Shown in pieces: positions 43,920 to 53,059 of a stretch of DNA of 64,000 nucleotides (positions within the stretch are counted from its first letter, which is position 1; every line of letters starts with the position of its first letter). The notes beneath the pieces were generated by a model. That model was given only the letters and a program-made list of their open reading frames with translations, was not told the DNA's origin and made no database searches. Made by a program: the position numbers and the translations under genes. This DNA comes from Streptacidiphilus sp. P02-A3a (lineage in GTDB: Bacteria; Actinomycetota; Actinomycetes; Streptomycetales; Streptomycetaceae): contig NZ_CP048289.1 in NCBI RefSeq assembly GCF_014084105.1, forward strand, positions 7,015,922 to 7,079,921, given 5' to 3'.

Positions 43920-44925
43920 CGCCGTGCCCCCCGGTGTGCTCCAGACCGTGGGCCGAACCCCGCTGGTCGAGCTGACCAGACTCGACCCGGCCGCCCGCTT
44001 CCGCCTGTTCGCCAAGCTGGAGGCGCACAACCCCGGCGGCTCGATCAAGGACCGCTCGGCGCTGGAGCTGCTGCGCGAGGCCATCCGCGAAGGCCAGGTG
44101 GTCCCCGGCCGGTCGGTCGTCGTCGAGTCCAGCTCGGGCAACCTGGGCATCGGGCTCGCCCAGGTGTGCGGGTACTTCGGGATCCGCTTCATCTGCGTGG
44201 TGGACCCCCGCGCCAACCGCCAGAACATCGCCGTCATGCGGGCCCTGGGTGCCGAGGTCGAGGTGGTCACCAGGACCGACCCGGTCACCGGCGAGTACCT
44301 GCCGGTGCGGATCCGGCGGGTGCGCGAGATCCTCGCCGCGACCGAGCACGCCTACTGCCCGGACCAGTACTCGAACCCGCTCAATCCGCGCTCGCACCAC
44401 GCCACCATGCAGGAGATCTGGGAGGCCGTGCCCGGCGGCCTGGACTACCTGTTCTGCACGACCAGTTCCTGCGGAACACTGCGCGGCTGCGCCGAGTACG
44501 CGCGGGCGCGGCAGCTCCCGGTGACCATCGTGGCCGTCGACGCGGAGGGCAGCGTCATCTTCGGGCGCGAGCCCGGGCCCCGGCTCATCCCCGGCCACGG
44601 CGCCGCCGTCCGCCCGGCGCTCCACCAGGAGGGCCTCGCGGACGAGGTGGTACACGTCAGTGACCTCGACTGCGTGGTCAACTGCCGCCGACTGGCGAAC
44701 CGCGAGGCGATCCTCGCCGGCGGCTCCTCGGGCGGGGTGATCGCCGCGGTCCGGCGGATGAGCGACCGGATCCCGTTCGGCGCGACCTGCGCCGTGATCC
44801 TCCCCGACCGGGGCGAGCGCTACCTCGACACGATCTACGACGACGACTGGGTCGCGACGCACTTCGGCGACGTCGCCCACCTGTGGAAGGAGAACGCCCC
44901 GGTGGTTGAGGTGGCGACATGCTGA
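43906..44925 (+). CDS. sbnA: N-(2-amino-2-carboxyethyl)-L-glutamate synthase, SbnA-like
   Basis: 339 residues from ATG inside the end of mbtH. A fold-type-II PLP enzyme of the cysteine synthase group with PLP lysine K48 (NPGGSIKDRSA), the Asn-loop ESSSGNLGIGLA, and CTTSSCGTLRG as the phosphate loop. SbnA joins O-phospho-L-serine with L-glutamate to give ACEGA, the precursor of L-2,3-diaminopropionate. The immediately following sbnB, overlapping by 7 bp, makes this assignment much firmer than sequence alone. Genuine cysteine synthase is unlikely, because the conserved Cys-forming loop differs and the partner is an OCD enzyme. Confidence 0.9.
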   Translation: MLASDAVPPGVLQTVGRTPLVELTRLDPAARFRLFAKLEAHNPGGSIKDRSALELLREAIREGQVVPGRSVVVESSSGNLGIGLAQVCGYFGIRFICVVDPRANRQNIAVMRALGAEVEVVTRTDPVTGEYLPVRIRRVREILAATEHAYCPDQYSNPLNPRSHHATMQEIWEAVPGGLDYLFCTTSSCGTLRGCAEYARARQLPVTIVAVDAEGSVIFGREPGPRLIPGHGAAVRPALHQEGLADEVVHVSDLDCVVNCRRLANREAILAGGSSGGVIAAVRRMSDRIPFGATCAVILPDRGERYLDTIYDDDWVATHFGDVAHLWKENAPVVEVATC

Positions 44926-45941
44926 TCCTGACGGCCGGTGAGGTCCGGCGGGTCCTCGACGGTGCGCGGCACGAGGTGGTCGCGGCGGTGAGCCGGGCGT
45001 ACCGACTGCACGCGAGCGGCCGGACCGAGCTTCCCCACTCGCTCTTCCTGCGGTTCCCCGAGGAGGCCCGCAACCGGATCATCGCCCTGCCCGGCTACCT
45101 CGGGAACACCGGCGACCCCGGGGACGGTGAGCCGGTCGCCGGTATCAAGTGGATCTCGTCCTTCCCCGGCAACCTGGCCGCCGGGCTGGAGCGCGCCTCG
45201 GCGGCGATCATCCTCAACTCGATGCGCACCGGCCACCCGGAGGTGCTGCTGGAGGGCTCGGCGATCTCCGCCCGGCGCACGGCGGCCAGCGCCGCGCTCG
45301 CCGCCGCGACGCTCGCCCCGCCGGAGCCGCAGACCGGGGTCACGCTGATCGGCTGCGGCGTGATCAACCTTGAGGTGCTCACCTACCTGCGTGCCCTGCT
45401 GCCCGACCTTGCCGAGGTCACCCTCTTCGACCTCGACCCGGCCCGCGCGCAGGCGTTCGCGGAGCGGTGCGCGGCCCGGCTGCCCGATCTCAGGACCAGC
45501 ACCGCCGGGCGGATCGACGACGCCCTGGCGGCCCACCGGCTGGTCTCGATCGCCACCACGGCCTCCGCCCCGCACCTGGACCCGGCACCCTGCCGTCCCG
45601 GGACGCTGCTGCTCCACCTGTCCCTGCGCGACCTCACCCCGGAGACCATCCTGTCCAGCGTGAACATCGTCGACGACGTCGACCACGTGTGCCGCGAGGC
45701 CACCTCCTTGCACCTGGCCGAACAGCGGGTCGGTCACCGCGACTTCGTCGCCGACTCGATCGGCGCCGTGCTCACCGGCGGCCGCCGTCACCGCGACCCC
45801 GAGGCCCTCACCGTCTTCTCGCCCTTCGGCCTGGGCGTCCTCGACCTCGCGGTCGCCGACCTGGTCCGCCGCCGGGCACAGGAGCAGGGCCTCGGCACCG
45901 ACGTCCCGGACTTCCTCGCCCCCGTGGCGCGGGAGCCGTGA
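44919..45941 (+). CDS. sbnB: ACEGA dehydrogenase for L-2,3-diaminopropionate, SbnB-like
   Basis: 340 residues from ATG overlapping the sbnA stop. Ornithine cyclodeaminase/mu-crystallin family with the substrate-side segment GIKWISSFPGN, the NAD-binding loop LIGCGVINLEVL, and ARRTAASAALA. SbnB oxidises ACEGA with NAD to release L-2,3-diaminopropionate and 2-oxoglutarate. The product would feed the NRPS and the carbamoyltransferase at 15414. Only 19 bp separate its stop from the convergent regulator gene. Confidence 0.92.
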   Translation: MLILTAGEVRRVLDGARHEVVAAVSRAYRLHASGRTELPHSLFLRFPEEARNRIIALPGYLGNTGDPGDGEPVAGIKWISSFPGNLAAGLERASAAIILNSMRTGHPEVLLEGSAISARRTAASAALAAATLAPPEPQTGVTLIGCGVINLEVLTYLRALLPDLAEVTLFDLDPARAQAFAERCAARLPDLRTSTAGRIDDALAAHRLVSIATTASAPHLDPAPCRPGTLLLHLSLRDLTPETILSSVNIVDDVDHVCREATSLHLAEQRVGHRDFVADSIGAVLTGGRRHRDPEALTVFSPFGLGVLDLAVADLVRRRAQEQGLGTDVPDFLAPVAREP

Positions 45942-45960
45942 CTCCACCGGACCGGGCCGG

Positions 45961-48861
45961 TCAGTCCCCGCACAGTGCCCGGGCGAGGCGGCACAGCTCC
46001 GCGCGGTCCACACTGCCGGTCTTGTGAAGCAGGCTGGCGATGTGCTTCTCCACCGTGCGAGGCGAGATGGACAGCCGCTGGGCGATGTCCTGGTTCCCGA
46101 GGCGCTCCACGAGCAGCGCGAACACGTCGTGCTCCCGCGGCGTCACGCCGACCGCCCGCAGGCCCTCGGGGATCAGCTCCCAACCCTGGCGCCGCTGCGC
46201 GACCGAGACGCCCGTCTGCCGGATCAGCGACCGGCAGGCGCCGGCGACGGAGCGGACACCGGCCTCGTGGAAGTACTCCTCGGCGGTCCGCAGCCAGGCG
46301 ACGGGGTCCCCCCAGCCGTCGGCGATGGCCGCCTCGGCGACCAGGCGCAGCCCGAGGTGGCGGGCGATCGGGAACCCCCGGAACTCCTGCTGCGCCCGGT
46401 CCACCAGGCTGGAGGCCCTGCGGCCCTGGCCCTCGCGTCCGAGCAGGATGGCGTCGGCGAGCACCAGGAACTGCCGGTTCCACGCCAGCGCGGCCGCCGA
46501 CCCCGCCAGGACCGCCTCGTACGCGCGACGGTCGGCGGTGCCCGCGAGGACGGCGAGCAGCGGACCGAGGCCGTGCTGCCCGCTGAGGTAGAACATGCTG
46601 GGATGCCGGTCCACCCAGGCGGTCACGGTGGCCAGCTCCGCCAGTGCCTGGGCGCGGTTCTCCTCAAGGAGGGCACAGAACGTCCGGCACAGGCCGAACA
46701 GGACCGGGGTGAGCGAGGAGGCGGAGTCGTCGGCCTGCTCGAAGCGGAGCAGTTCCCGCTCCATCTGCCGCCGCCGCCCCTGGTGGGCGGCGAGGGTGGC
46801 GGCCACCAGCAGCAGGTAGCGGTGGCTGCCGAGGTTGTGCATCCGGGCGCTCGGCTCCAGGCAGCGCTCGATGATCTCCCGCGCGGTCGCGAAGTCGGCG
46901 CGCTGCACCGCGTCCATGGCCAGCAGGCCTTCCGCGTTCTGCGCGAGGGCGAGGGCGCCCAGGTCCCGGGCGGCGTCCCGGGCCTCCCGGATCCGACGCG
47001 CGTCGCCGCTGCGCAGGAAGGCGTTCCCGCCGAGCCGCAGCAGCGCCTCCACCCGCCAGACCGGCAGGGCGTGCTCCTCCGCGACGGCGAGCATCCGCTC
47101 CAGGCAGGCGTCGGCGTGGTCGAAGCCGCGCTCGCGGGCCAGCAGGGCGAGCAGCTGCCAGGCCTGGCAGGCCACCACCGGTAGCTTCTCGCGCTCGGCG
47201 ACCTCGGCCGCCTCCCGGGCCAGCCGCTCGGTCTCCGCCCGGGGCCCGCCGTGGCCGGGCAGCAGCGCCAGATGCCCCTCGACCACGGCCAGGGCCGCGG
47301 TCTGACCGGGATCGCCGGAGCCGCCGAGCTGCGCGCGGGCGGCGGTGATCTGCACCAGGGTGTCGGCGGCGTACTCGGAGATCACCGCCGCCCAAGCGAG
47401 CCTGGTGTGCAGGGCTACCCGGCGCTCGATGTCAAGCGCACCGGCCCCGGCCTCCGGCAACGACTCGGCCAGCGCGAAGGCCCGGTCCAGCTGCCCGGCC
47501 TCGGCCAGTGCGTAGACCAGCGACTCGGTGACGAAGGTGCGGTCCGCCGGTGCACCCAGCTGGTGTGCCCGCTCCAGGAGTTGCACGGCGGTGGCGGAAG
47601 CGCCCCCGGCCAGCGCCCGGCGCCCGGCCTCGGCGTAGGCAAGCGTCGCCCCTGCCTCGTCGCCGCCCGAAGCCCGCAGCCGCGCCACCAGTTGGCAGCG
47701 GCCGTCGGACAGTGCCGGGTCGGCGGCCAGGATCGCGTCGGCCGCGCGGAGGGCGGTCACGGCCCGCTCGGCCGGGGACAGCCCGGCGAGCAGGGCCTCC
47801 CCGGTGAGCGCGTGCCGAAACGCGTACTGGTCGACGGCGGTGGCGTCGGGGACGACGAAGCCCGAGGCCGCAGCCAGCTCACCCAGCAGCTCCCGGGTGC
47901 CGCGCCCGGTGATCAGCGTGAGCGTGCCGAGCGAGAAGCGGGTGCCCAGGGTGGCGGCGAGCAGCAGCAGGTCACGCAGCTGCGGATCGAGCTGCTGCAG
48001 CCGGTGCCGTAGGCCGCCGACCACGCTGGCGGGAACGGTGGCCGTCAGGTCGCCGACCACATGCCAGCCGCCGGCGTCCTGCCGCAGCGCCCCGGAGCCG
48101 ACCATCTCGGCAAGCAACTCCTCGACGAGGTAAGGGTTTCCGTTGCTGTGGGTACTCAGCCGCTCGACCACGGCCTGAGGCACCTGCTCGACCCGCAGCT
48201 CCAGGCAGCCAGCGGCCAGGGCGCCGATCTGGGGGGCGTCGAGCGGTTCCAGGACGGACATCGAGGCGACCCGGCGCCGCTCGGCGCCCCGGGCCAGCTC
48301 CAGGGCGGCCCCCGGCTCCGGCCGCAGCGTGGCCACCAGCAGGATGGGCAGCCCGGCCAGGTTGTCGACCAGGTAGTCCACCACCGCGATGGTCTCCAGG
48401 TCGGCCTCGTGCAGGTCCTCCAGCACGAGCAGGCAGCCATCGATCCGGCCGAGCACGGCCAGCATCCGCAGCACCGCCTCGGCCAGCTCGACCGCGCTCT
48501 CGGGGTAGCCGGGGACGGCAGCGTGCCGCCACTCCGGGATCACTCGGCTCAGGGCCGGACGGTAGGGCTCCAGCTCCGGGTCGTCGGGGATACTCGTGAC
48601 CCGGAAACGGGAGTTCAACGCCTCGATCAGCGGGCGGTACGGCATCCCGGCGCTGGTCGGACTGCCGCGTCCGCGCAGCATCGGCAGGCCCAGCGACTCG
48701 GCCTGCTCGGCGCAGTCACTCGCCAGCCGCGACTTGCCAATGCCCGCTTCCCCCACCAGAAAGACCGCGTGGCCGGCCTTTCGGTGAAGGCCAGTCAGAA
48801 CATCGTGCAGAAGCTGGCGTTCAGCCTCGCGACCTATGGTGCTCAGCGAGTTGTTGCGCAC
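45961..48861 (-). CDS. LAL-family (large LuxR) transcriptional regulator
   Basis: 966 residues from GTG. An N-terminal AAA/STAND ATPase has Walker A GEAGIGKS (residues 37-44) and a Walker-B-like LLVLEDLHEAD. A long helical TPR-like middle follows. The C-terminal LuxR helix-turn-helix is at about 900-960 (TPREHDVFALLVERLGNQD, ISPRTVEKHIASLL). LAL proteins are common pathway activators in actinomycete clusters. It sits between the Dap operon and the LanM locus and could serve either. I saw no TTA codon in it. Confidence 0.88.
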   Translation of the reverse strand: MRNNSLSTIGREAERQLLHDVLTGLHRKAGHAVFLVGEAGIGKSRLASDCAEQAESLGLPMLRGRGSPTSAGMPYRPLIEALNSRFRVTSIPDDPELEPYRPALSRVIPEWRHAAVPGYPESAVELAEAVLRMLAVLGRIDGCLLVLEDLHEADLETIAVVDYLVDNLAGLPILLVATLRPEPGAALELARGAERRRVASMSVLEPLDAPQIGALAAGCLELRVEQVPQAVVERLSTHSNGNPYLVEELLAEMVGSGALRQDAGGWHVVGDLTATVPASVVGGLRHRLQQLDPQLRDLLLLAATLGTRFSLGTLTLITGRGTRELLGELAAASGFVVPDATAVDQYAFRHALTGEALLAGLSPAERAVTALRAADAILAADPALSDGRCQLVARLRASGGDEAGATLAYAEAGRRALAGGASATAVQLLERAHQLGAPADRTFVTESLVYALAEAGQLDRAFALAESLPEAGAGALDIERRVALHTRLAWAAVISEYAADTLVQITAARAQLGGSGDPGQTAALAVVEGHLALLPGHGGPRAETERLAREAAEVAEREKLPVVACQAWQLLALLARERGFDHADACLERMLAVAEEHALPVWRVEALLRLGGNAFLRSGDARRIREARDAARDLGALALAQNAEGLLAMDAVQRADFATAREIIERCLEPSARMHNLGSHRYLLLVAATLAAHQGRRRQMERELLRFEQADDSASSLTPVLFGLCRTFCALLEENRAQALAELATVTAWVDRHPSMFYLSGQHGLGPLLAVLAGTADRRAYEAVLAGSAAALAWNRQFLVLADAILLGREGQGRRASSLVDRAQQEFRGFPIARHLGLRLVAEAAIADGWGDPVAWLRTAEEYFHEAGVRSVAGACRSLIRQTGVSVAQRRQGWELIPEGLRAVGVTPREHDVFALLVERLGNQDIAQRLSISPRTVEKHIASLLHKTGSVDRAELCRLARALCGD

Positions 48862-48928
48862 CTGGGAAGGCTACTGTGCTGCACTTGTCATGAATAGTGA
48901 ACGTCCGGGAAAGGTGATCATCACAGGG

Positions 48929-48971
48929 CCTCCCGGGCGCACCCCCGGATCGGGTCGGCGCGCCCGGGAGG
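48929..48971. terminator. Hairpin after the LanM-associated peptide gene
   Basis: A 12-bp inverted repeat (cctcccgggcgc and complement) with a 19-nt loop, 10 bp downstream of the peptide stop on the minus strand and upstream of the LAL regulator start. It probably ends the lanM transcript. Confidence 0.65.
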
Positions 48972-48981
48972 GAACGGGCGG

Positions 48982-49167
48982 TCACCGCATGGTGACGGAG
49001 GTGTAAGGACCGCCGTCGCGCGGGGCCGACGGCCCGCGCAGCAGCTGGGACCTGAGGCCGAGTCGGCCGCTGCTCCGCAGCCGGATCTCACCCGCCGGAT
49101 GGTCGGCGGTGGCGCCGAGCAGACTGGCGGGCTGCTTGCCGAGCTGTACGGGGTCGGTCGTGTTCAT
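48982..49167 (-). CDS. Candidate LanM substrate peptide, cysteine-free
   Basis: 61 residues from ATG at 49167. The ATG overlaps the lanM stop (ATGA), so it is translationally coupled to the synthetase. Sequence begins MNTTDPVQLGKQPASLLG and ends GGPYTSVTMR. It has about ten Ser/Thr residues, several clustered at the C-terminus, and no Cys. Position and size are those of a precursor, but lanthionine rings need Cys. Products could be dehydroamino-acid peptides, or the peptide might be a scaffold or an accessory protein. I know no close family. A second precursor elsewhere cannot be excluded. Confidence 0.55.
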   Translation of the reverse strand: MNTTDPVQLGKQPASLLGATADHPAGEIRLRSSGRLGLRSQLLRGPSAPRDGGPYTSVTMR

Positions 49168-52100
49168 GAGTGAGTAGCCTTCCGCTTCGGCTGATCTCGG
49201 AGTCGCACCGCAGCGCGGCACGCGGGCCGGGCCGGCGATGGGTCATGGGTCGACGACTGCAGCAGCAGCGCCGAGGGGACACGGTCGGCGAAGCCGAGCC
49301 GCAGCAGGCCGTGGCCGATGCCGGCCACGCCGGTGAGCAGCCCGGGCTCCGCGATCCCGCCAGCGGCTACCCGGCGCGGTCCGCGCCGGGCCAGAGCGGC
49401 GGCCCGGCCCTGGAGCGCCGAGTGGGTGGACGGGCGGCGCAGCAGCTCCAGTGCGCCCCACTCGCCGTGGCACAGACCGCGGTCGGGCAGCCGTCCGGCG
49501 CCCGAAAGGCGCCCGACGGCCTCGGCGACGGCCCCGGCCAGTTCCAGCTCCGCCATCGCCTCGTCCCGGTCGGCGACCGCGAGCGCCACCCCGGCCGCGC
49601 CCCGGCACCAGGAGAGGTCCGCCCCGGCGGACGGCAGCGCGGCCACGGCCGAACGCAGCATCGCCAGCCCCGTCCGACGGTACCGCGCGCCGCCGCCCGC
49701 GGCGGCGAAGCCGAGCAGGGCCCAGCCGATCCCGGCGGCGCCGGTGGCGAAGGCGGGCACGACCGGGACCGGGGCGGCGGCGAGCCGGTCGGCGCAGGCA
49801 CTCGCGCCGCGCCAGAGTTCGGCGGAGGGCCGCAGCCGGTGCGCGGCCAGGAGCGCCGCCAGGCCGCCCGCGGTGCCGTCGAGTACGCCGAGCGGCTGCT
49901 CGGCACCGGCGGCCCGGACGGTCAGCGCGGCCGCCGGGGTGACCAGGGCGCGCAGCTCGGCGTCGTCCAGGGCGGCCGCGGTCTGGGTGAGGGCGTACAG
50001 GATGCCGCCGAGCCCGGTGAAGCCGCCCGAGCCGACCGCGGCGAGGTCCTCGTCCGGGAGCGCGGCGAGCCGGTCCAGCAGCTCAGGCGCCGGGCGGAGC
50101 GCGGCACGCGCCGTCTCGGCGTAGCGATCCGCGCCGGTGACGGCGGCCAGTTGGGCCAGGAACAGGGCGACTCCGGTGTATCCGTGCCCCAGGTCGGCGC
50201 CGCAGGCCCCGAGCCTGCGGTACCGCTCACCGAGCAGTTCGATGCCCAGCCAGTTCGCCCGCCCCCGTCTCCGGTGGGCCTGCTCGACCAGCAGGTCGCC
50301 GAGCTCCCGGGCGGCGGCGAGCAGCTGCTCGGGAGCGGGCGGCTCGCCCGGCCCGCCCGACCCGGCCGCCCGGCCCGCCCCGGCGGCCGGTGGGCCGGGC
50401 ACAGCGGCGGGATGGGCCGGTTCCGCGGTACGGCAGGCAAGCGCGGTCAGCATGATCCGCTCCTGCGCGGCGCGGTCGGCCTCGTCCATCGCCGCGAGGC
50501 GGTCCGCCACCCGGTCAAGTCCGGGCTGGTCGAGGGCGCCGGGGATGCGGGCGCCGGTGCCGCTCCACAGGTCGGCGTGGCCCGGGCGAGCGGTGAACAC
50601 CGGCACGTCGCCGTCCCACAGCTCGGCGACCTCGTGGTCGAGCAGTCCCGGCCAGCCCTGGTCCTCCACGGCGTCCGTACCGAGCAGCCGCAGCAGACCC
50701 TCCCGGTCGCCCGGCTCGCGCAGCGCGTCGGGGTGGGCGGCCTCGGCGAGGACCGTCGCGTAGACCTGGGTGGCCCGGGTGACCACCCGCACCTCGTCCT
50801 CGGCGAAGCGTCGCAGCAGCTCGGCCAGTCGCTGGCGGTGGGTCAGAACCGTTCGGTAGCCCGCGCGGAAACCGGCCACCAGCGCTTCGGCGTGGGCGGC
50901 CGGCTCGGCGTCGGCGCCGTCGAGCCGGGGGCGATTGGCACCGGCGCGGGCCGCGCCGGGCCGACGGACCAGCCGCATCTCGTCGGTGCCCGCGGCCTCC
51001 CAGCCGACCGACTCGACCGGGGAGCGGTGGTCGGTGCCGCCGCCGAGGCCGGAGAGGTCGAGCGCGGCCTCGTCCCCGAGTACCAGTCGCGGCAACAGAC
51101 CGACCCGCTGGACGGACGCCTCCAGGGCGAGGCCCGCCGGATCGTCGGCGGCGGGGCCATCGGGCAGCGGTGGGTGGAACAGCGTCTCGACGTCCACCAG
51201 TACCGGGTGCTCGCCGCAGGCGATGAGGTTCTCGTGGTGCAGGTCGGTGAGGTCGAGGACGTGGGCGACTGCCAGCAGCGCGCCCTGGCGCCGGTAGAAC
51301 CGGTCCAGCTCGGCCCGGGAAGCGCAGGGCCGGGCCTCGACGAACTCCGCCCAGCCGTAGCACGGTCGGGTCAGCAGGGCCGGTGTGCGTAACCCAGGGG
51401 TCCCGGAGTGGGCGTTGAACCAGTCGACCAGCTCGCCGAAGTGGCGGTCGGCGTCCAGCGAGCGGGGCTTGTAGACCACGCGGCTGCCGTCGGCGAAGCA
51501 CAGCACGGCGACCCGGCGGCCACGCCGGTGGGCGTCGCCGACGGTCCGCTCCACGGCGACCAGCGGTCCCGGATCGCGCCCTGCCAGCAGGCGGTCGACC
51601 AGTTCGGCGCGGTCGGCGGCGTACCGGGTCAGCAGCTCGGCCATGGCCGCGACGGCGTTCACGCAGGAGCGGCCGATCAGCAGGGCCAGCAGCGGGTACT
51701 CGGCGAACAGCCGGTTCAGGCCGACCCGGGTCCCGGTCGCGGCGACGAAGTCGCGGAACCTGGCCTGCGGGGTCGTGCCCGCCAGTCGCCCCTCCGCTCG
51801 GGCCACCTGGAGCTCCAGCACCATCGCGCGGGCCGCCAGGCCGCCCAGCTCGGCGGCCGTGGCCGCGGTGAACTCCTTCGTGATCTCGATCAGTCGGACC
51901 GACCGGCCGACCATCGGGTCGAGCGCGGCCAGCAGCCGTCGCCCCGTCAGGTCGGCGAACGGCGCGAAGACGAAGCCGAAGCCAGCCGTACCGGGCAGCG
52001 GGCCGGACAGCCGGACCGGCTCGTCGGGGGCACCGGCGAGACCGGCCTCGACGAACTCGGCCGACCCTGCTGCTGCTGCGAGCGCATCGGTAACGGTCAC
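49164..52100 (-). CDS. Class II lanthipeptide synthetase (LanM), TTA codon
   Basis: 978 residues from GTG. The N-terminal dehydratase (DUF4135) has the kinase-like residues VVYKPRS near 210, LTDLHHENLIA near 287 and LVDVETLFH near 300. The C-terminal cyclase is LanC-like with zinc ligands WCRG near 832 and CHGEWG near 877. Both halves look complete. LanM phosphorylates Ser/Thr, eliminates phosphate, then adds Cys thiols. A TTA codon at 51392-51390 suggests bldA dependence. The substrate is probably the coupled downstream peptide, which has no Cys, so the cyclase role is puzzling. No LanT or LanP gene is adjacent. Confidence 0.88.
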   Translation of the reverse strand: MTVTDALAAAAGSAEFVEAGLAGAPDEPVRLSGPLPGTAGFGFVFAPFADLTGRRLLAALDPMVGRSVRLIEITKEFTAATAAELGGLAARAMVLELQVARAEGRLAGTTPQARFRDFVAATGTRVGLNRLFAEYPLLALLIGRSCVNAVAAMAELLTRYAADRAELVDRLLAGRDPGPLVAVERTVGDAHRRGRRVAVLCFADGSRVVYKPRSLDADRHFGELVDWFNAHSGTPGLRTPALLTRPCYGWAEFVEARPCASRAELDRFYRRQGALLAVAHVLDLTDLHHENLIACGEHPVLVDVETLFHPPLPDGPAADDPAGLALEASVQRVGLLPRLVLGDEAALDLSGLGGGTDHRSPVESVGWEAAGTDEMRLVRRPGAARAGANRPRLDGADAEPAAHAEALVAGFRAGYRTVLTHRQRLAELLRRFAEDEVRVVTRATQVYATVLAEAAHPDALREPGDREGLLRLLGTDAVEDQGWPGLLDHEVAELWDGDVPVFTARPGHADLWSGTGARIPGALDQPGLDRVADRLAAMDEADRAAQERIMLTALACRTAEPAHPAAVPGPPAAGAGRAAGSGGPGEPPAPEQLLAAARELGDLLVEQAHRRRGRANWLGIELLGERYRRLGACGADLGHGYTGVALFLAQLAAVTGADRYAETARAALRPAPELLDRLAALPDEDLAAVGSGGFTGLGGILYALTQTAAALDDAELRALVTPAAALTVRAAGAEQPLGVLDGTAGGLAALLAAHRLRPSAELWRGASACADRLAAAPVPVVPAFATGAAGIGWALLGFAAAGGGARYRRTGLAMLRSAVAALPSAGADLSWCRGAAGVALAVADRDEAMAELELAGAVAEAVGRLSGAGRLPDRGLCHGEWGALELLRRPSTHSALQGRAAALARRGPRRVAAGGIAEPGLLTGVAGIGHGLLRLGFADRVPSALLLQSSTHDPSPARPACRAAVRLRDQPKRKATHS

Positions 52101-52159
52101 GGGTCAGATCCTGGCAGCCGCCGCAGGAACGTCACAAGGGCCACAATCCTGCCGTAATT

Positions 52160-52580
52160 ACCCTTCCACTACCGGCGTCGAGGTACGGGTCGGTGGGCTC
52201 GGCAGCGTCGGCACGCACCTGCGCGGGCAGGTCCGCGCCACCGTGTATCTCCCGCTCGGGGAGCGGGAGTTCCCGCATCCGGCGACCGTGCCGGACCGCT
52301 TCAGCCGACGCGTGGTGGGCTGGTCGATCACCGACCACATGCGCGGCGACCCGGTCGCCGACGCCCTCACGACGGCCGCCGCCACCCGCCGCACCCTGGA
52401 CGGCGCGATCTCCCACAGCGGCCACGGAGCGCAGTAGGGAAACCGCCAGTTCGCCGCACCGTGCGCCCAGTTGGGCGTGGTCCAGTCCATGGGAGCCGTC
52501 GGCACCAGCGCCGACAACGCCGCCTGCGGCCCGGACACCGAGCCCTGGCCAGGCTGTCGCATCACGGACTCGCACGATCT
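52160..52580 (+). pseudogene. IS3-type transposase remnant
   Basis: The frame reads YLPLGEREF, FSRRVVGWSITDHMRGDPVA, then LDGAISHSGHGAQ followed by an in-frame TAG where transposases have Tyr. The same frame continues as QFAAPCAQLGVVQSMGAVG and SADNA. This is the integrase-core half of an IS3-family OrfB with a nonsense mutation, several substitutions and both ends missing. It marks an old insertion just upstream of lanM and probably the right edge of the biosynthetic island. Confidence 0.8.
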
Positions 52581-53059
52581 TTCGACCATACTCGCGGGCG
52601 GCAGCGGGTGCGCGGGTGACGGGAGTCAAGGACGGGCCGGGCCCGACGGGCCGGGACCTCCCGGCAGGTGGGCGGCGGTGGGCCAGTCGGGGCAGAACCA
52701 GGTGCCGGAGTGGCGCTGGAGGCGCAGGGGGTGAGCGTGGGGTTCTACGTCGACTCACGATCTGCGAACCGGCGACACCCGAAGCCGACATCCCACTGGG
52801 CTGTCCTGCGGCCTTGACCCGGGAGCCGCCGCTGGCGCAACCGGCCACCGCGCGGACGAGCGCGCCCGCTGTCGCGGCGTGCCGAACCGAACGTGCGCAT
52901 GACGAAGTCCTCATCTGGGAGGGAACGGTCCTGGCGAAGGTCAGGACCTGCTGGCCACGCATGGGAGAGGGTGCGCCACCTCCGGTCAGGTGGTGGCGGC
53001 GCACCGGCAACCGCCGTCCTCCCTGTCCTCACGACGGACGGAGGTCGTCTGCGGGGCCG
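52581..53059. other. Intergenic stretch without a recognisable gene
   Basis: 479 bp between the transposase remnant and the ferritin-like gene stop. Open frames on both strands lack recognisable protein character. A small hairpin ccacct/aggtgg at 52976-52993 could terminate the ferritin-like transcript. Confidence 0.4.

Noticed and set aside
43906..44925. O-acetylserine cysteine synthase
   Set aside because: The overlapping OCD-family partner and NRPS context fit SbnA, and the sequence follows the SbnA type.
43906..45941. sbnA/sbnB as part of a staphyloferrin-type siderophore locus
   Set aside because: No NIS (IucA/IucC) synthetase, receptor or iron-uptake genes are present. NRPS, MbtH and carbamoyltransferase point to Dap as a peptide monomer.
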